Source: Flavobacterium agri (GTDB lineage Bacteria > Bacteroidota > Bacteroidia > Flavobacteriales > Flavobacteriaceae). From it: DNA of 64,000 nucleotides. The stretch is from positions 558,989-622,988 of the forward strand of contig NZ_JACBJI010000002.1 of assembly GCF_013401995.1 (NCBI RefSeq). Direction: 5' to 3'. Below the pieces are notes generated by a model. It was not told the origin of the DNA. It saw only the letters and a list, made by a program, of their open reading frames with translations, and did no database searches. The translations under genes were made by a program, and so were the position numbers. Below, in pieces: positions 33,341-42,096 of this stretch. Position 1 is the first letter of the stretch. Every line of letters begins with the position of its first letter.

Positions 33341-33944
33341 ATAACCAACAATACCAAAGCACGATTTGCGGAATGAGTCCGCAGCAAAAGCCGATCGCGA
33401 GTTCACTACCCGTATGCGCTTTCATTTCGAGTCGTGAAGTGGCGACGAATCCGTTGAGCGCGACCAATCCGACGACAATCAAAAGCGCGTTCACCTGGTT
33501 GTGGAAACTCAATCCGACCACAAAAGCCGTAAGCGCGCTTATGCCGAGCATGTGCAGACTGGCCTTTATCTTGAGAAAACTTAACGCGAATGCCAAAAGC
33601 GAGCTGATCGCCGCACCCGCAAAAAAGAAAAACAGTTCGGGAATCGCATCGATCGTAATGCTTTTGGTAATCAAAATGTACAGCAAAAGACATTGGATGA
33701 ACAACGGAATCTTGCGCTGCGACAATTCCGACAACATGATCGAATCGATTTTTCCCAACGACCGCAACAGGAAGAAAATACAAATCGGAATGAATACCGT
33801 AATGATCGAGATTTGAAGTAAAATCAGGTATTTCTGGCTGGTATTATAGGCGTTGAGGTCGAGCAAAAAATACAACAACGTCGCGTATACCGAAACGAAA
33901 ATCGGGTGGAAGAGATACGAGAAAGCCGGCAGGACTTTTTTCAT
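33339..33944 (-). CDS. PAP2-like integral membrane protein, 201 aa
   Basis: Start at MKKVLPAFSYLFHP. Six hydrophobic helices. The C-terminus carries S-R-L-E-M-K-A-H-T-G-S-E-L, a PAP2 motif-3-like S-R-x4-A-H block, but no clear motif 1 or PSGH motif, so catalytic activity is doubtful. Adjacent to the YcxB-like gene on the same strand (4-base gap). Confidence 0.65.
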   Translation of the reverse strand: MKKVLPAFSYLFHPIFVSVYATLLYFLLDLNAYNTSQKYLILLQISIITVFIPICIFFLLRSLGKIDSIMLSELSQRKIPLFIQCLLLYILITKSITIDAIPELFFFFAGAAISSLLAFALSFLKIKASLHMLGISALTAFVVGLSFHNQVNALLIVVGLVALNGFVATSRLEMKAHTGSELAIGFCCGLIPQIVLWYCWL

Positions 33945-33948
33945 GTCG

Positions 33949-34458
33949 TTAACGGTTAAACAGATGAAGCCTATTCGAGACAAAAGATGACAAAGCTTCA
34001 TAATCGTTTTCCGGGAGGTCTTTTCGATAGATTATGTTCGCAAGCGCAAAACCGTTGTGATCCAAAATGGCAAGGAAATTCTTATGCGGGTAATAATGCG
34101 AGTAATAACTCCACTTTGTGAAAATATCGAAATGGTCACACGTTTTTCGGATGCCTTCATCGTCAAACACGACCTCGCTTGGGATGATCTTTTTTGCAAA
34201 GTCGTCGGCGCGTTTGATGGAACTTCTGTACGCATGCCAAAATTTCAAAACCTGAACCAAAAGAAACAAGCCCAAAGTGCAGAAAAGAGTCAACACAACG
34301 GGATCCGAGCCATTCCCTATTTCGACAGCTGCAAATACCATACAAAAAAGTAAGGTTGTTACAGTAGCCAGAAAACGTTTTTTGTGTATGAGCCAGAATT
34401 TGGCCTTTACTTGTGCAAGTGCTTGATTTTTATGAGTGTAATGTATGATGATTTTCAT
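33949..34458 (-). CDS. YcxB-like membrane protein, 169 aa
   Basis: Two adjacent hydrophobic helices (about 30-75) are followed by a C-terminal soluble domain with V-V-F-D-D-E-G-I-R-K and W-S-Y-Y-S-H, a layout seen in YcxB-like proteins. Function unknown. It lies between rpoN and the PAP2-like gene with 8-base or smaller gaps, so probably one operon. Confidence 0.55.
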   Translation of the reverse strand: MKIIIHYTHKNQALAQVKAKFWLIHKKRFLATVTTLLFCMVFAAVEIGNGSDPVVLTLFCTLGLFLLVQVLKFWHAYRSSIKRADDFAKKIIPSEVVFDDEGIRKTCDHFDIFTKWSYYSHYYPHKNFLAILDHNGFALANIIYRKDLPENDYEALSSFVSNRLHLFNR

Positions 34459-34466
34459 CCCAGGAC

Positions 34467-35924
34467 CTAAATTTTCTTACGCATCCTCGCCACCGGAATG
34501 TCGAGTTGTTCGCGGTATTTGGCAATCGTTCGACGCGCGATCGGATAGCCGCGTTCTTTCAGAATATCGGCGAGTTGGTCGTCGGGAAGCGGCTTGTTCT
34601 TGTCTTCGTCGGCGATCACATCCTGTAGGATTTTCTTGATTTCGAGCGTGGAAACCTCTTCGCCTTGGTCGTTCATCATCGCTTCCGAGAAAAATTCCTT
34701 GATGAGTTTCGTGCCGTAAGGCGTGTCGACGTATTTCGAATTGGCCACACGCGAAACGGTCGAAATGTCGAGTCCGACCAAATCGGCGATGTCTTTGAGA
34801 ATCATCGGACGCAACTTGGTTTCGTCTCCGTCGAGGAAATATTCCTGCTGGTAATGCATGATCGCGTTCATCGTCACGAAAAGCGTTTCCTGGCGCTGGC
34901 GGATCGCATCGATAAACCATTTTGCCGAATCGAGTTTCGATTTGATGAATGTGACGGCATCCTTTTGTTGTTGCGATTTGTCGCGCGAATCCTTGTACGT
35001 CTGCAGCATTTCCTGATAATCTTTGGAAACGTGAAGCGTCGGTGCGTTTCGGCCGTTCAAGGTGAGTTCGAGTTCGCCATCGACCACACGGATCGTGAAA
35101 TCGGGAACGATGTGTTCGATAAGACGTGTGCCGCTCGCAAAAGAACCGCCCGGTTTCGGGTTCAGCTTTTCGATCTCGTCGATCGCTTTTTTGAGCTGCT
35201 CGTTCGAAACGCCGTATTTCGCGCGCAGTTTATCGTAGTGTTTTTTGGTGAATGCGTCGAATTGATCTTCGATGATTTGGGTCGCCAATTCTACCGATTC
35301 GGTCGGTGTCTTGTGCTTGAGCTGAAGCAGCAGGCATTCCTGCAAATCGCGTGCGCCGACGCCTGACGGTTCGAGTTCGTGCACGATATGGAGCACGCGC
35401 TCTACCATTTTTTCGTCGGTGTAAATTCCTTGGGTGAACGCCATGTCGTCTACGATATCGGGAATCGATCGACGGATGTAACCGGCTTCGTCGATGCTTC
35501 CGATAAGGAATTCGGCGATTTCGCGTTCCTCATCGTCCAAAATGAAAGTATTGAGCTGGTTGATCAGATCCTGATGGAAACTCACCGAAGCGGCCAACGG
35601 CGATTCGCGTTGTTCTTCATCCGAATAATTGTTCGCCGATAATTTGTAGTCGGGCGTGTCGTCGTCACTGAGATATTCGTCTATGTTGATGTCTTCGGCA
35701 TCTATCGAATCGCTGTCATCGTAATCGTCGTATTCGTCGGTCTCGAAATCGTCCTTTTCATAATCGTCTTCTTCCTGTCCGCCTTCAAGCGCCGGATTTT
35801 CGTTCATCTCTTCCTTCAAACGCTGCTCAAAGGCCTGCGTTGGCAGCTGGATCAGCTTCATCAGCTGGATTTGCTGAGGCGATAGCTTTTGTTGGAGTTT
35901 GAGGTTTAGGGATTGCTTTAGCAT
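34467..35924 (-). CDS. rpoN: RNA polymerase sigma-54 factor, 485 aa
   Basis: N-terminal glutamine-rich activator region (Q-K-L-S-P-Q-Q-I-Q-L-M-K-L-I-Q-L), a strongly acidic linker (about 50-90), core-binding domain and the C-terminal RpoN box A-R-R-T-I-A-K-Y-R, ending R-K-K-I. It recognises -24/-12 promoters and needs an activator ATPase, none of which is encoded in this window. Start ATG 35922-35924. First gene of a leftward group with the YcxB-like and PAP2-like genes. Confidence 0.97.
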   Translation of the reverse strand: MLKQSLNLKLQQKLSPQQIQLMKLIQLPTQAFEQRLKEEMNENPALEGGQEEDDYEKDDFETDEYDDYDDSDSIDAEDINIDEYLSDDDTPDYKLSANNYSDEEQRESPLAASVSFHQDLINQLNTFILDDEEREIAEFLIGSIDEAGYIRRSIPDIVDDMAFTQGIYTDEKMVERVLHIVHELEPSGVGARDLQECLLLQLKHKTPTESVELATQIIEDQFDAFTKKHYDKLRAKYGVSNEQLKKAIDEIEKLNPKPGGSFASGTRLIEHIVPDFTIRVVDGELELTLNGRNAPTLHVSKDYQEMLQTYKDSRDKSQQQKDAVTFIKSKLDSAKWFIDAIRQRQETLFVTMNAIMHYQQEYFLDGDETKLRPMILKDIADLVGLDISTVSRVANSKYVDTPYGTKLIKEFFSEAMMNDQGEEVSTLEIKKILQDVIADEDKNKPLPDDQLADILKERGYPIARRTIAKYREQLDIPVARMRKKI

Positions 35925-36053
35925 GAATCGGATGGATTGTTACAAAAATCGGCACTGACGACCGCTTGCCAAATTTACGAAAACTCGCCTAAAACCGTTA
36001 ACAGATTGGGCAATTAACCAAATTTTAAAATTCGTCCCGCAATCTTGATTTTA

Positions 36054-36731
36054 TCAATACGGAATTGAAATCCGTTGACCTGATTTGTCGAGAGCGATCA
36101 TGCGGTCGTCGCTTTTGTCAACCGTGATTTTGTCTTTCGGACCAATGTGGTAAATCGCGAATTTCTGGCTGATTCCGGCCAATTTGATGCCTTTCTCCTT
36201 CGCGTCCATGAGCAGCCAGGCCGGAGCGAAAGTCCAGTCTATCCCAGACTGCGCCGCGAAAGTTTCTGATTCTGTCGTGTCGCCCGACAAATAGATTTTC
36301 TTGCCGTGCCAAGTGATCAGATAGGAGTAATGCTTGAACGAAATGCCAAAAACGGTGTGGTCGGTCCTGAACGCCTTGATGTCGAAATCCGGAATCGATT
36401 GCCCTAATTTTTCAAGTTCTTCCACATTGAAAGGATCAAATTTCTGACCGCTTAGTTTCTTCAGGATTTTTTCCGAATAATGGTCTGAATGGCGGTGCGT
36501 GAAAATGAAAATCCCGTCCGGCTTGATGCTGTCGATTTCGGCCTTGTCGTATTCCATATAATCGTGAGCGCCTGATTTGTAAGGGAAGTCGATGTAGAAA
36601 TTCGTCTTGTCGTCGGTTAGGTAAAGCCCGCAATTGCCGATGAACTTGATTTTGATTTCGCCGGTTTGCGCGAATCCGGAAAGGGAAAAACAGGCAAAGA
36701 CTAAAGTTGCGATACTATAAATACTCCTCAT
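36054..36731 (-). CDS. metallo-beta-lactamase-fold hydrolase, exported, 225 aa
   Basis: Start MRSIYSIATLVFACFSLSG gives a signal peptide. The metal motif T-H-R-H-S-D-H is intact (about residues 79-85), with G-D-T-T later. It belongs to the UlaG-like/MBL-fold group of phosphodiesterases and lactonases; the substrate is unknown. Monocistronic. Confidence 0.85.
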   Translation of the reverse strand: MRSIYSIATLVFACFSLSGFAQTGEIKIKFIGNCGLYLTDDKTNFYIDFPYKSGAHDYMEYDKAEIDSIKPDGIFIFTHRHSDHYSEKILKKLSGQKFDPFNVEELEKLGQSIPDFDIKAFRTDHTVFGISFKHYSYLITWHGKKIYLSGDTTESETFAAQSGIDWTFAPAWLLMDAKEKGIKLAGISQKFAIYHIGPKDKITVDKSDDRMIALDKSGQRISIPY

Positions 36732-36802
36732 GTGTTTGGTTCTGTGTTTGGTGTAATCAGCCTCAAGATACGAAATGGGTTTGGTTTGGCCGATGTACAA
36801 AC

Positions 36803-36936
36803 TTTAACAAAAAGTGCATTTTTTCTGTATTAGGTGTATTCGGGAAATCCCGACATTACCTTCAGGGAAGGGGAAGTGTTATCCCTACGAAAGCGAATGG
36901 GCATGCGATTACAGAAAAAATGTACATTTTGTTAAA
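36803..36936. repeat. MITE-like 134-bp element with 27-bp terminal inverted repeats
   Basis: Left arm 36803-36829 and right arm 36910-36936 pair over 27 positions with two mismatches; both read TTTAACAAAA...CATTTTTTCTGTA from outside inwards. An internal palindrome TCGGGA-AA-TCCCGA lies at 36840-36853. No coding capacity. It lies between the MBL and asnS genes. Confidence 0.7.
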
Positions 36937-36963
36937 ACTTCATACGCAAAGAACTGCCATAAA

Positions 36964-36988
36964 AAAAGCCCCGAAGATTCGAGGCTCT
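36964..36988 (-). terminator. terminator of asnS
   Basis: On the minus strand, AGCCTCGAA and TTCGGGGCT form a stem ending in T7 (plus-strand A run at 36961-36967). Confidence 0.75.
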
Positions 36989-36992
36989 ATTC

Positions 36993-38426
36993 TTAAAACT
37001 CAGCGTTCTGAGGCGTCCTAGGAAAAGGAATCACATCGCGGATATTCGTCATCCCGGTCACGAACAACACCAATCGTTCGAACCCAAGCCCGAAGCCCGA
37101 GTGAACAGCAGTTCCAAAACGACGCGTATCGAGGTACCACCAAAGTTCTTCTTCATCGATGCCAAGAACGCGCATTTTCTCGACAAGAACATCATAACGT
37201 TCCTCACGCTGCGATCCGCCGACGATTTCTCCGATTCCAGGGAACAAGATGTCCATGGCGCGCACCGTTTTCTGGTCTTCGTTGAGACGCATGTAGAACG
37301 CTTTGATGTTGGCCGGATAATCGTACAAAATCACCGGACATTTAAAGTGTTTCTCTACAAGGAAACGCTCGTGTTCGCTTTGAAGATCGGCGCCCCATTC
37401 CTCGATGATATATTGGAATTTCTTCTTTTTGTTAGGGGTCGAATCTTTCAAGATGTCGATCGCTTCGGTGTACGAAACGCGTTTGAAATTGTTCTCGAGA
37501 ACGAACTTCAATTTCTCGATCAATGCCATTTCGCTTCTCTCGGCTTGAGGCTTGTTCTTTTCTTCCTCGATCAGGCGTTGCTCCAAAAACTGCAAGTCTT
37601 CGGTGCAATTATCGAGCGCATATTTCACGACGTATTGGATGAAATCCTCCGCCAGATCCATGTTGTCGTCGAGATCGTTGAACGCGACTTCAGGCTCGAT
37701 CATCCAGAATTCCGCAAGGTGACGCGAAGTGTTTGAATTTTCTGCACGGAAAGTCGGTCCGAACGTATAGATCTGACCCAACGCCATCGCGAAAGTCTCA
37801 CCTTCAAGCTGGCCTGAAACCGTCAGGTTCGTATGTTTCCCAAAGAAATCCTGTTTGTAATCGATTCCGCCGGTTTCGTTTTTCGGCAGATTGTCCAAAG
37901 GCAAAGCCGTCACCTGGAACATTTCACCCGCACCTTCCGCATCAGCGCCCGTAATCACAGGCGTGTTCACGTAAACGAAACCTTTGTCCTGAAAATATTT
38001 GTGCACTGCATATGCCAAAACCGAACGCACGCGCATGATTGCCCCGAAAGCGTTCGTACGCACACGCAAATGCGCATTGGCACGCAAGAATTCGAGCGAG
38101 TGTTTTTTAGGTTGCATCGGAAACTTCTCTGCATCCGAATCGCCCAGAATCTCGATTTTCTTGACCTGGATTTCGTATTTCTGGCCTTTTCCCTGGCTTT
38201 CGACCAAGTCTCCGGTTACGGAAATCGCCGCGCCTGTGGTGATGCGCTTCAAAGTTTCCTCTGGCGTATTCTCGAAATCCACGACGCACTGGATATTATT
38301 CAGGCAAGATCCGTCGTTCAATGCGATAAACTGATTGTTTCGGAACGTGCGCACCCAACCTTTGGCCGTAACGTCGGTCAGCGGCTTGGTGCAGCAAAGC
38401 AGGTCTTTGATTTTCGTGTGTTTCAT
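36993..38426 (-). CDS. asnS: asparaginyl-tRNA synthetase, 477 aa
   Basis: Class IIb synthetase that charges tRNA-Asn. An N-terminal OB fold ([10 protein letters not shown]) is followed by the catalytic domain with motif 2 ([21 protein letters not shown]) and motif 3 (G-F-G-L-G-F-E-R-L). Start [10 protein letters not shown] at ATG 38424-38426; an upstream start adds 20 residues without family support. Housekeeping gene, apparently monocistronic. Confidence 0.97.
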   Translation of the reverse strand: MKHTKIKDLLCCTKPLTDVTAKGWVRTFRNNQFIALNDGSCLNNIQCVVDFENTPEETLKRITTGAAISVTGDLVESQGKGQKYEIQVKKIEILGDSDAEKFPMQPKKHSLEFLRANAHLRVRTNAFGAIMRVRSVLAYAVHKYFQDKGFVYVNTPVITGADAEGAGEMFQVTALPLDNLPKNETGGIDYKQDFFGKHTNLTVSGQLEGETFAMALGQIYTFGPTFRAENSNTSRHLAEFWMIEPEVAFNDLDDNMDLAEDFIQYVVKYALDNCTEDLQFLEQRLIEEEKNKPQAERSEMALIEKLKFVLENNFKRVSYTEAIDILKDSTPNKKKKFQYIIEEWGADLQSEHERFLVEKHFKCPVILYDYPANIKAFYMRLNEDQKTVRAMDILFPGIGEIVGGSQREERYDVLVEKMRVLGIDEEELWWYLDTRRFGTAVHSGFGLGFERLVLFVTGMTNIRDVIPFPRTPQNAEF

Positions 38427-38510
38427 CTGTCGATAATATTTTTTCAATAGGTCAGATGGAACACCCTTATTCAACGCTGCGTACAAAAACGGCTATGCGT
38501 TGCGGGTGTT

Positions 38511-38893
38511 TCATTTTTTAAGAATACATTTTAAGGCTGCAAATATAAAGACGAAACGCGAACGACGAAACACGAACGGCCAAAAGTAACAGCAGTTTAA
38601 GTGTTTTTTGAAGCTTTTCCGGCTGTCTGCTGCTAGTCCGCGCCAATTACGCCGTTTTTTGAGGCGCGGCCAATGGCTTCCTGCGGTCGCCTTGGCCGCG
38701 CCCAAAAATCTGGCGCTATTGTCTTGCGGGCTATCCGCTCCATCCGGGCTAGGTGTTCAACATCCAACATTAGTTGACGACATTGCGGCATAAGTAGGTG
38801 CGTTAGTGTGAGGGAAATCCTCGCCCAAAACCACCAATTTAAAATATGCGATAAAGCGAAAAGTCCTACATTGCACCATCCAAATACATACAC
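38511..38893. repeat. GC-rich non-coding stretch with an 11-bp hairpin
   Basis: GGCGCGGCCAA (38663-38673) pairs perfectly with TTGGCCGCGCC (38692-38702). Short overlapping frames on both strands have no clear protein character, and similar GC-rich filler recurs in related genomes as far as I know. Between asnS and the lipoprotein gene I see no real gene. Confidence 0.45.
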
Positions 38894-39370
38894 ATGAAAA
38901 CAAGAATTTTCCGCTGCGCGAGCCTATTTTTATTGATTTTGCTCTCGGCTTGCCAATTCAATTCCACCTATTCCAACCGTGAAGAAGACAAAGCCGAGGC
39001 AGAAGCTGTCGTTGAGGATTTTTATGCGGCACTACGCACAAAGGACTATGAGAAAACGGTGCCGTTCCTGAGCGAATCTTTTCTTGAGGTTTCAAACAAG
39101 GCCGACCTTTTTCAATTCTACGCCAAGAACGATGAGGTTTTAGGAGAAATCGAAAACTATACGCTTCGCGATTGGAAATCGAATGTAGTCATGGGAACGA
39201 ATCCACGGTCAGAATATTTGCTGGTGTACGATGTAAAGCGTCCTAATTACGATTCCGAAGAAATATTCACTTTGACTAAAATCGACGACAAAGTACAGAT
39301 TTTGGGCTATCGGGTGAATTCTCCAGACTATGAGTCTACACGTAGCAGAAGCGCAAAACCGCTGCAGTAA
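38894..39370 (+). CDS. hypothetical lipoprotein, 158 aa
   Basis: Signal with lipobox L-L-S-A-C (Cys at about residue 21). The mature domain (A-E-A-V-V-E-D-F-Y-A-A-L-R-T-K-D-Y) resembles NTF2/SnoaL-like folds; the specific family is not recognised. Convergent with the MMPL gene. Confidence 0.65.
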   Translation: MKTRIFRCASLFLLILLSACQFNSTYSNREEDKAEAEAVVEDFYAALRTKDYEKTVPFLSESFLEVSNKADLFQFYAKNDEVLGEIENYTLRDWKSNVVMGTNPRSEYLLVYDVKRPNYDSEEIFTLTKIDDKVQILGYRVNSPDYESTRSRSAKPLQ

Positions 39371-39417
39371 ATCCAAAATAGACTTTCTGCAACCCTAACG
39401 CATTATTAGGCATTGGA

Positions 39418-41844
39418 TTAACCCAAATCCTTATGACCAGGTAAACTCTCGATCTCGTCATCGGTATGTTCCGCGATGTCGATGATCGCCGGACGCATTT
39501 CCTGTTCCGTAATCAACGATTTGTTCAACGTGAGCACCAAAGCCGGCAACAGCATCAAATTCGACAGCATGCCGCAGAACAAAGTCAGCGAAACCAATCC
39601 GCCAAGTGCGACCGTACCTCCGAAATCGGACAGCATAAACACCGAAAATCCAAAGAAAAGTACGATCGAAGTATAGAACATACTCAATCCGGCGTCGTTG
39701 AAAGTCGCGTACACCGAACGTCGGATGCGCCAATTGTTGCGCTTTAATTCCTCGCGGTATTGGGCAAGGAAACGCAAGGTGTCATCCACCGACAATCCGA
39801 ACGCGATGCCGAAAACCAAGATCGTGCTCGGCTTGAGCGGAATGTCCAAAAAGCCCATGATGCCCGCCGTAAGAAGCAACGGCAACATATTCGGAATCAA
39901 CGAGACCAATACCATTTTCACCGAGCGGAACATGAATGCGACGAGCAAAGCGGTCAAAAAGAATGCGAACAACAAAGACGACAGCAAATTGTCGAGCAAA
40001 TAACCCGTACCTTTTTGGAACACGAGCGATTTTCCGGTCACGGTGACTTCGAAGCGGTCTTTCGGAAACAATTTCGCAGCCTCGGTCTTGATGCGTTTTT
40101 CGATTTCGGGAATGCGGTTTCCGTTGTCGTCGCGCATGAATGCCGTGATTCGGGCATATCTTCCCGTAGAATCGACGTAGGCTTTCATCAAATTCTGTTT
40201 TCCGCCTTTGGCTGCGTTTTTCGCATACGACAAAATGAACGATTGCTCCTGTGATGTCGGCAATTCGAAATATTCGGGGTTTCCGTTGTAATAGGCCTGT
40301 TTCGAATATTTGACGAGACTGACTACAGAAATCGGCTTCGACAATTCGGGAATCTCGTTGATTTCCTTTTCGAATTCTTCCATGCGGTTAAGCGTCGAAA
40401 GCTTCAATACGCCTTTCGGGCGCTTGGTGTCGACCATGATTTCCAAAGGCATCACGCCGTCGAATTCCTTCTCGAAAAAGACGATGTCCTTAAAGAATTC
40501 GGTCTTTTTGGGCATGTCTTCGATCAGGCTTCCCGAAATGCGCATACGCGACATGCCAAGTAACGCGATCACAAGCAATCCGATGGCCATCAGGTAAATC
40601 GAGATGCGTTTGTGTTTGACGGTGTCCAAAATCCAATCCATGAAACCTTTGACCGAACCGCGCTCCAAATGACGCAAATGACGTTCTTTAGGCGATGGGA
40701 TGTAGCTGTGGAAAATCGGGATGATGATCAACGAAAGGAAGAAAAGCGCGATGATGTTCACGGCCGTCACGTTTCCGAATTCGATCAAAAGCTTGTTGTT
40801 CGACGTGATGAATGTGGCAAAACCGATTGCCGTGGTCACGTTCGTCATCAAAGTAGCCGCGCCGATTTTGGTCGTCACGCGCTGCAAAGCCTTGACCTTG
40901 TTGCGATGCACGAAGAATTCCTGATGGTATTTGTTCGTGAGGAAAATACAGTTCGGGATGCCGATTACGATGATCAACGCCGGAACCAAAGCCGTCAATA
41001 CCGTGATTTCGTAATTGAAAAGTCCCAAAAATCCGAACGACCAGATCACGCCTATGATCACGATGAACATCGAAACCAAGGTGGCGCGCACGCTTCGGAA
41101 AAAGAAGAAAAACAGCAACGACGTGATCAACAGCGAAGAGACGATGAAAATCCCCATTTCGCTTTTGATCGTTTCGGTGCTCATCGTCCGGATGTACGGC
41201 ATTCCCGAGACTTTGGGTGCGATTCCGGTTTCTTTTTTGAATTCGTCCAAAGCCGGGACGAGCTTTTCGAGCACGAAATCCTTGCGCGCTTTCGTATTCA
41301 CGATTTTCTTGTCGAGATACACGGCGGCTCGTACCGTTCCCGAACCTTTGTTGAACAGCAATCCCTCGTAAAACGGAAGGTCTTTGAACAATTGCTTTTT
41401 GAGATTTTGGAGGTAAGCCGTGTCGTTGCTTTTAGCCGCGTCGGTGAAATTTGTGAGCTCGAACGTTCTGAGCGAATCGTTCTTCGTGAGTTTCTTGAGG
41501 TTGTGGATGTCCACGACCAAATCGACGTTCTTGTCGTTTTCGATGGCCGTCATGAGTTTCGACCACGAACCGTAAACTTTCGGAGTGAAAAGCGCGCTGT
41601 CTTTGATCCCGATGACGATCAGGTTGCCTTCTTCACCGAATTTCTGCAGGAAAGCGTTGTACTCGACATTCGTCGGATCATCGGCCGGAAGAAGGTTGGC
41701 CTCGGTAAAACTGAAGCGGATGTTTTTCCACTGGTTCACCAAAAGTGCCGTAACGATCGCTACCAAAATCAGCATCAACGTCTTGTTGCGCAAGACGATC
41801 CTTGCGACAAGTTCCCAGAAGCCGAGGCTGAACCATTTGACCAT
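39418..41844 (-). CDS. MMPL/RND-superfamily transporter (HAE3-like), 808 aa
   Basis: Two halves with a large periplasmic loop and about six helices each, the usual RND pattern. The second half contains F-G-I-A-F-G-L-S-V-D-D-T-L-R-F-L-A, the RND/MMPL core helix with acidic residues. Start MVKWF at 41844; an in-frame upstream ATG adds 7 residues. No periplasmic adaptor or TolC gene lies next to it, so it is a stand-alone exporter whose cargo (lipid or hopanoid-like in other HAE3 members) is unknown. Confidence 0.9.
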   Translation of the reverse strand: MVKWFSLGFWELVARIVLRNKTLMLILVAIVTALLVNQWKNIRFSFTEANLLPADDPTNVEYNAFLQKFGEEGNLIVIGIKDSALFTPKVYGSWSKLMTAIENDKNVDLVVDIHNLKKLTKNDSLRTFELTNFTDAAKSNDTAYLQNLKKQLFKDLPFYEGLLFNKGSGTVRAAVYLDKKIVNTKARKDFVLEKLVPALDEFKKETGIAPKVSGMPYIRTMSTETIKSEMGIFIVSSLLITSLLFFFFFRSVRATLVSMFIVIIGVIWSFGFLGLFNYEITVLTALVPALIIVIGIPNCIFLTNKYHQEFFVHRNKVKALQRVTTKIGAATLMTNVTTAIGFATFITSNNKLLIEFGNVTAVNIIALFFLSLIIIPIFHSYIPSPKERHLRHLERGSVKGFMDWILDTVKHKRISIYLMAIGLLVIALLGMSRMRISGSLIEDMPKKTEFFKDIVFFEKEFDGVMPLEIMVDTKRPKGVLKLSTLNRMEEFEKEINEIPELSKPISVVSLVKYSKQAYYNGNPEYFELPTSQEQSFILSYAKNAAKGGKQNLMKAYVDSTGRYARITAFMRDDNGNRIPEIEKRIKTEAAKLFPKDRFEVTVTGKSLVFQKGTGYLLDNLLSSLLFAFFLTALLVAFMFRSVKMVLVSLIPNMLPLLLTAGIMGFLDIPLKPSTILVFGIAFGLSVDDTLRFLAQYREELKRNNWRIRRSVYATFNDAGLSMFYTSIVLFFGFSVFMLSDFGGTVALGGLVSLTLFCGMLSNLMLLPALVLTLNKSLITEQEMRPAIIDIAEHTDDEIESLPGHKDLG

Positions 41845-42096
41845 GTCGTGTTTTTGAGGCTGCAAAGGTAGGCAATCCCCAAACTTTTCTTGAAATTTCG
41901 GATGCTGTTTTGTTCAGAATTTGACGCAATTTTAACATTAGCCGAACACGTAACGCGAATCGCGACCGAACACCGTCCAAAAAGCCGGGTTTCAAGTGCT
42001 TGAAAAACAACAACAATGCACCCGAAGCTAAAAATTTAGCCATCCGCGCTTGCCTTTAATTCCTATATTTGGGAGCTTTTCATCCATCCAAACGAC

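Noticed and set aside
38511..38893. 61-86-aa frames in the GC-rich gap after asnS
   Set aside because: Overlapping frames on both strands without protein character.
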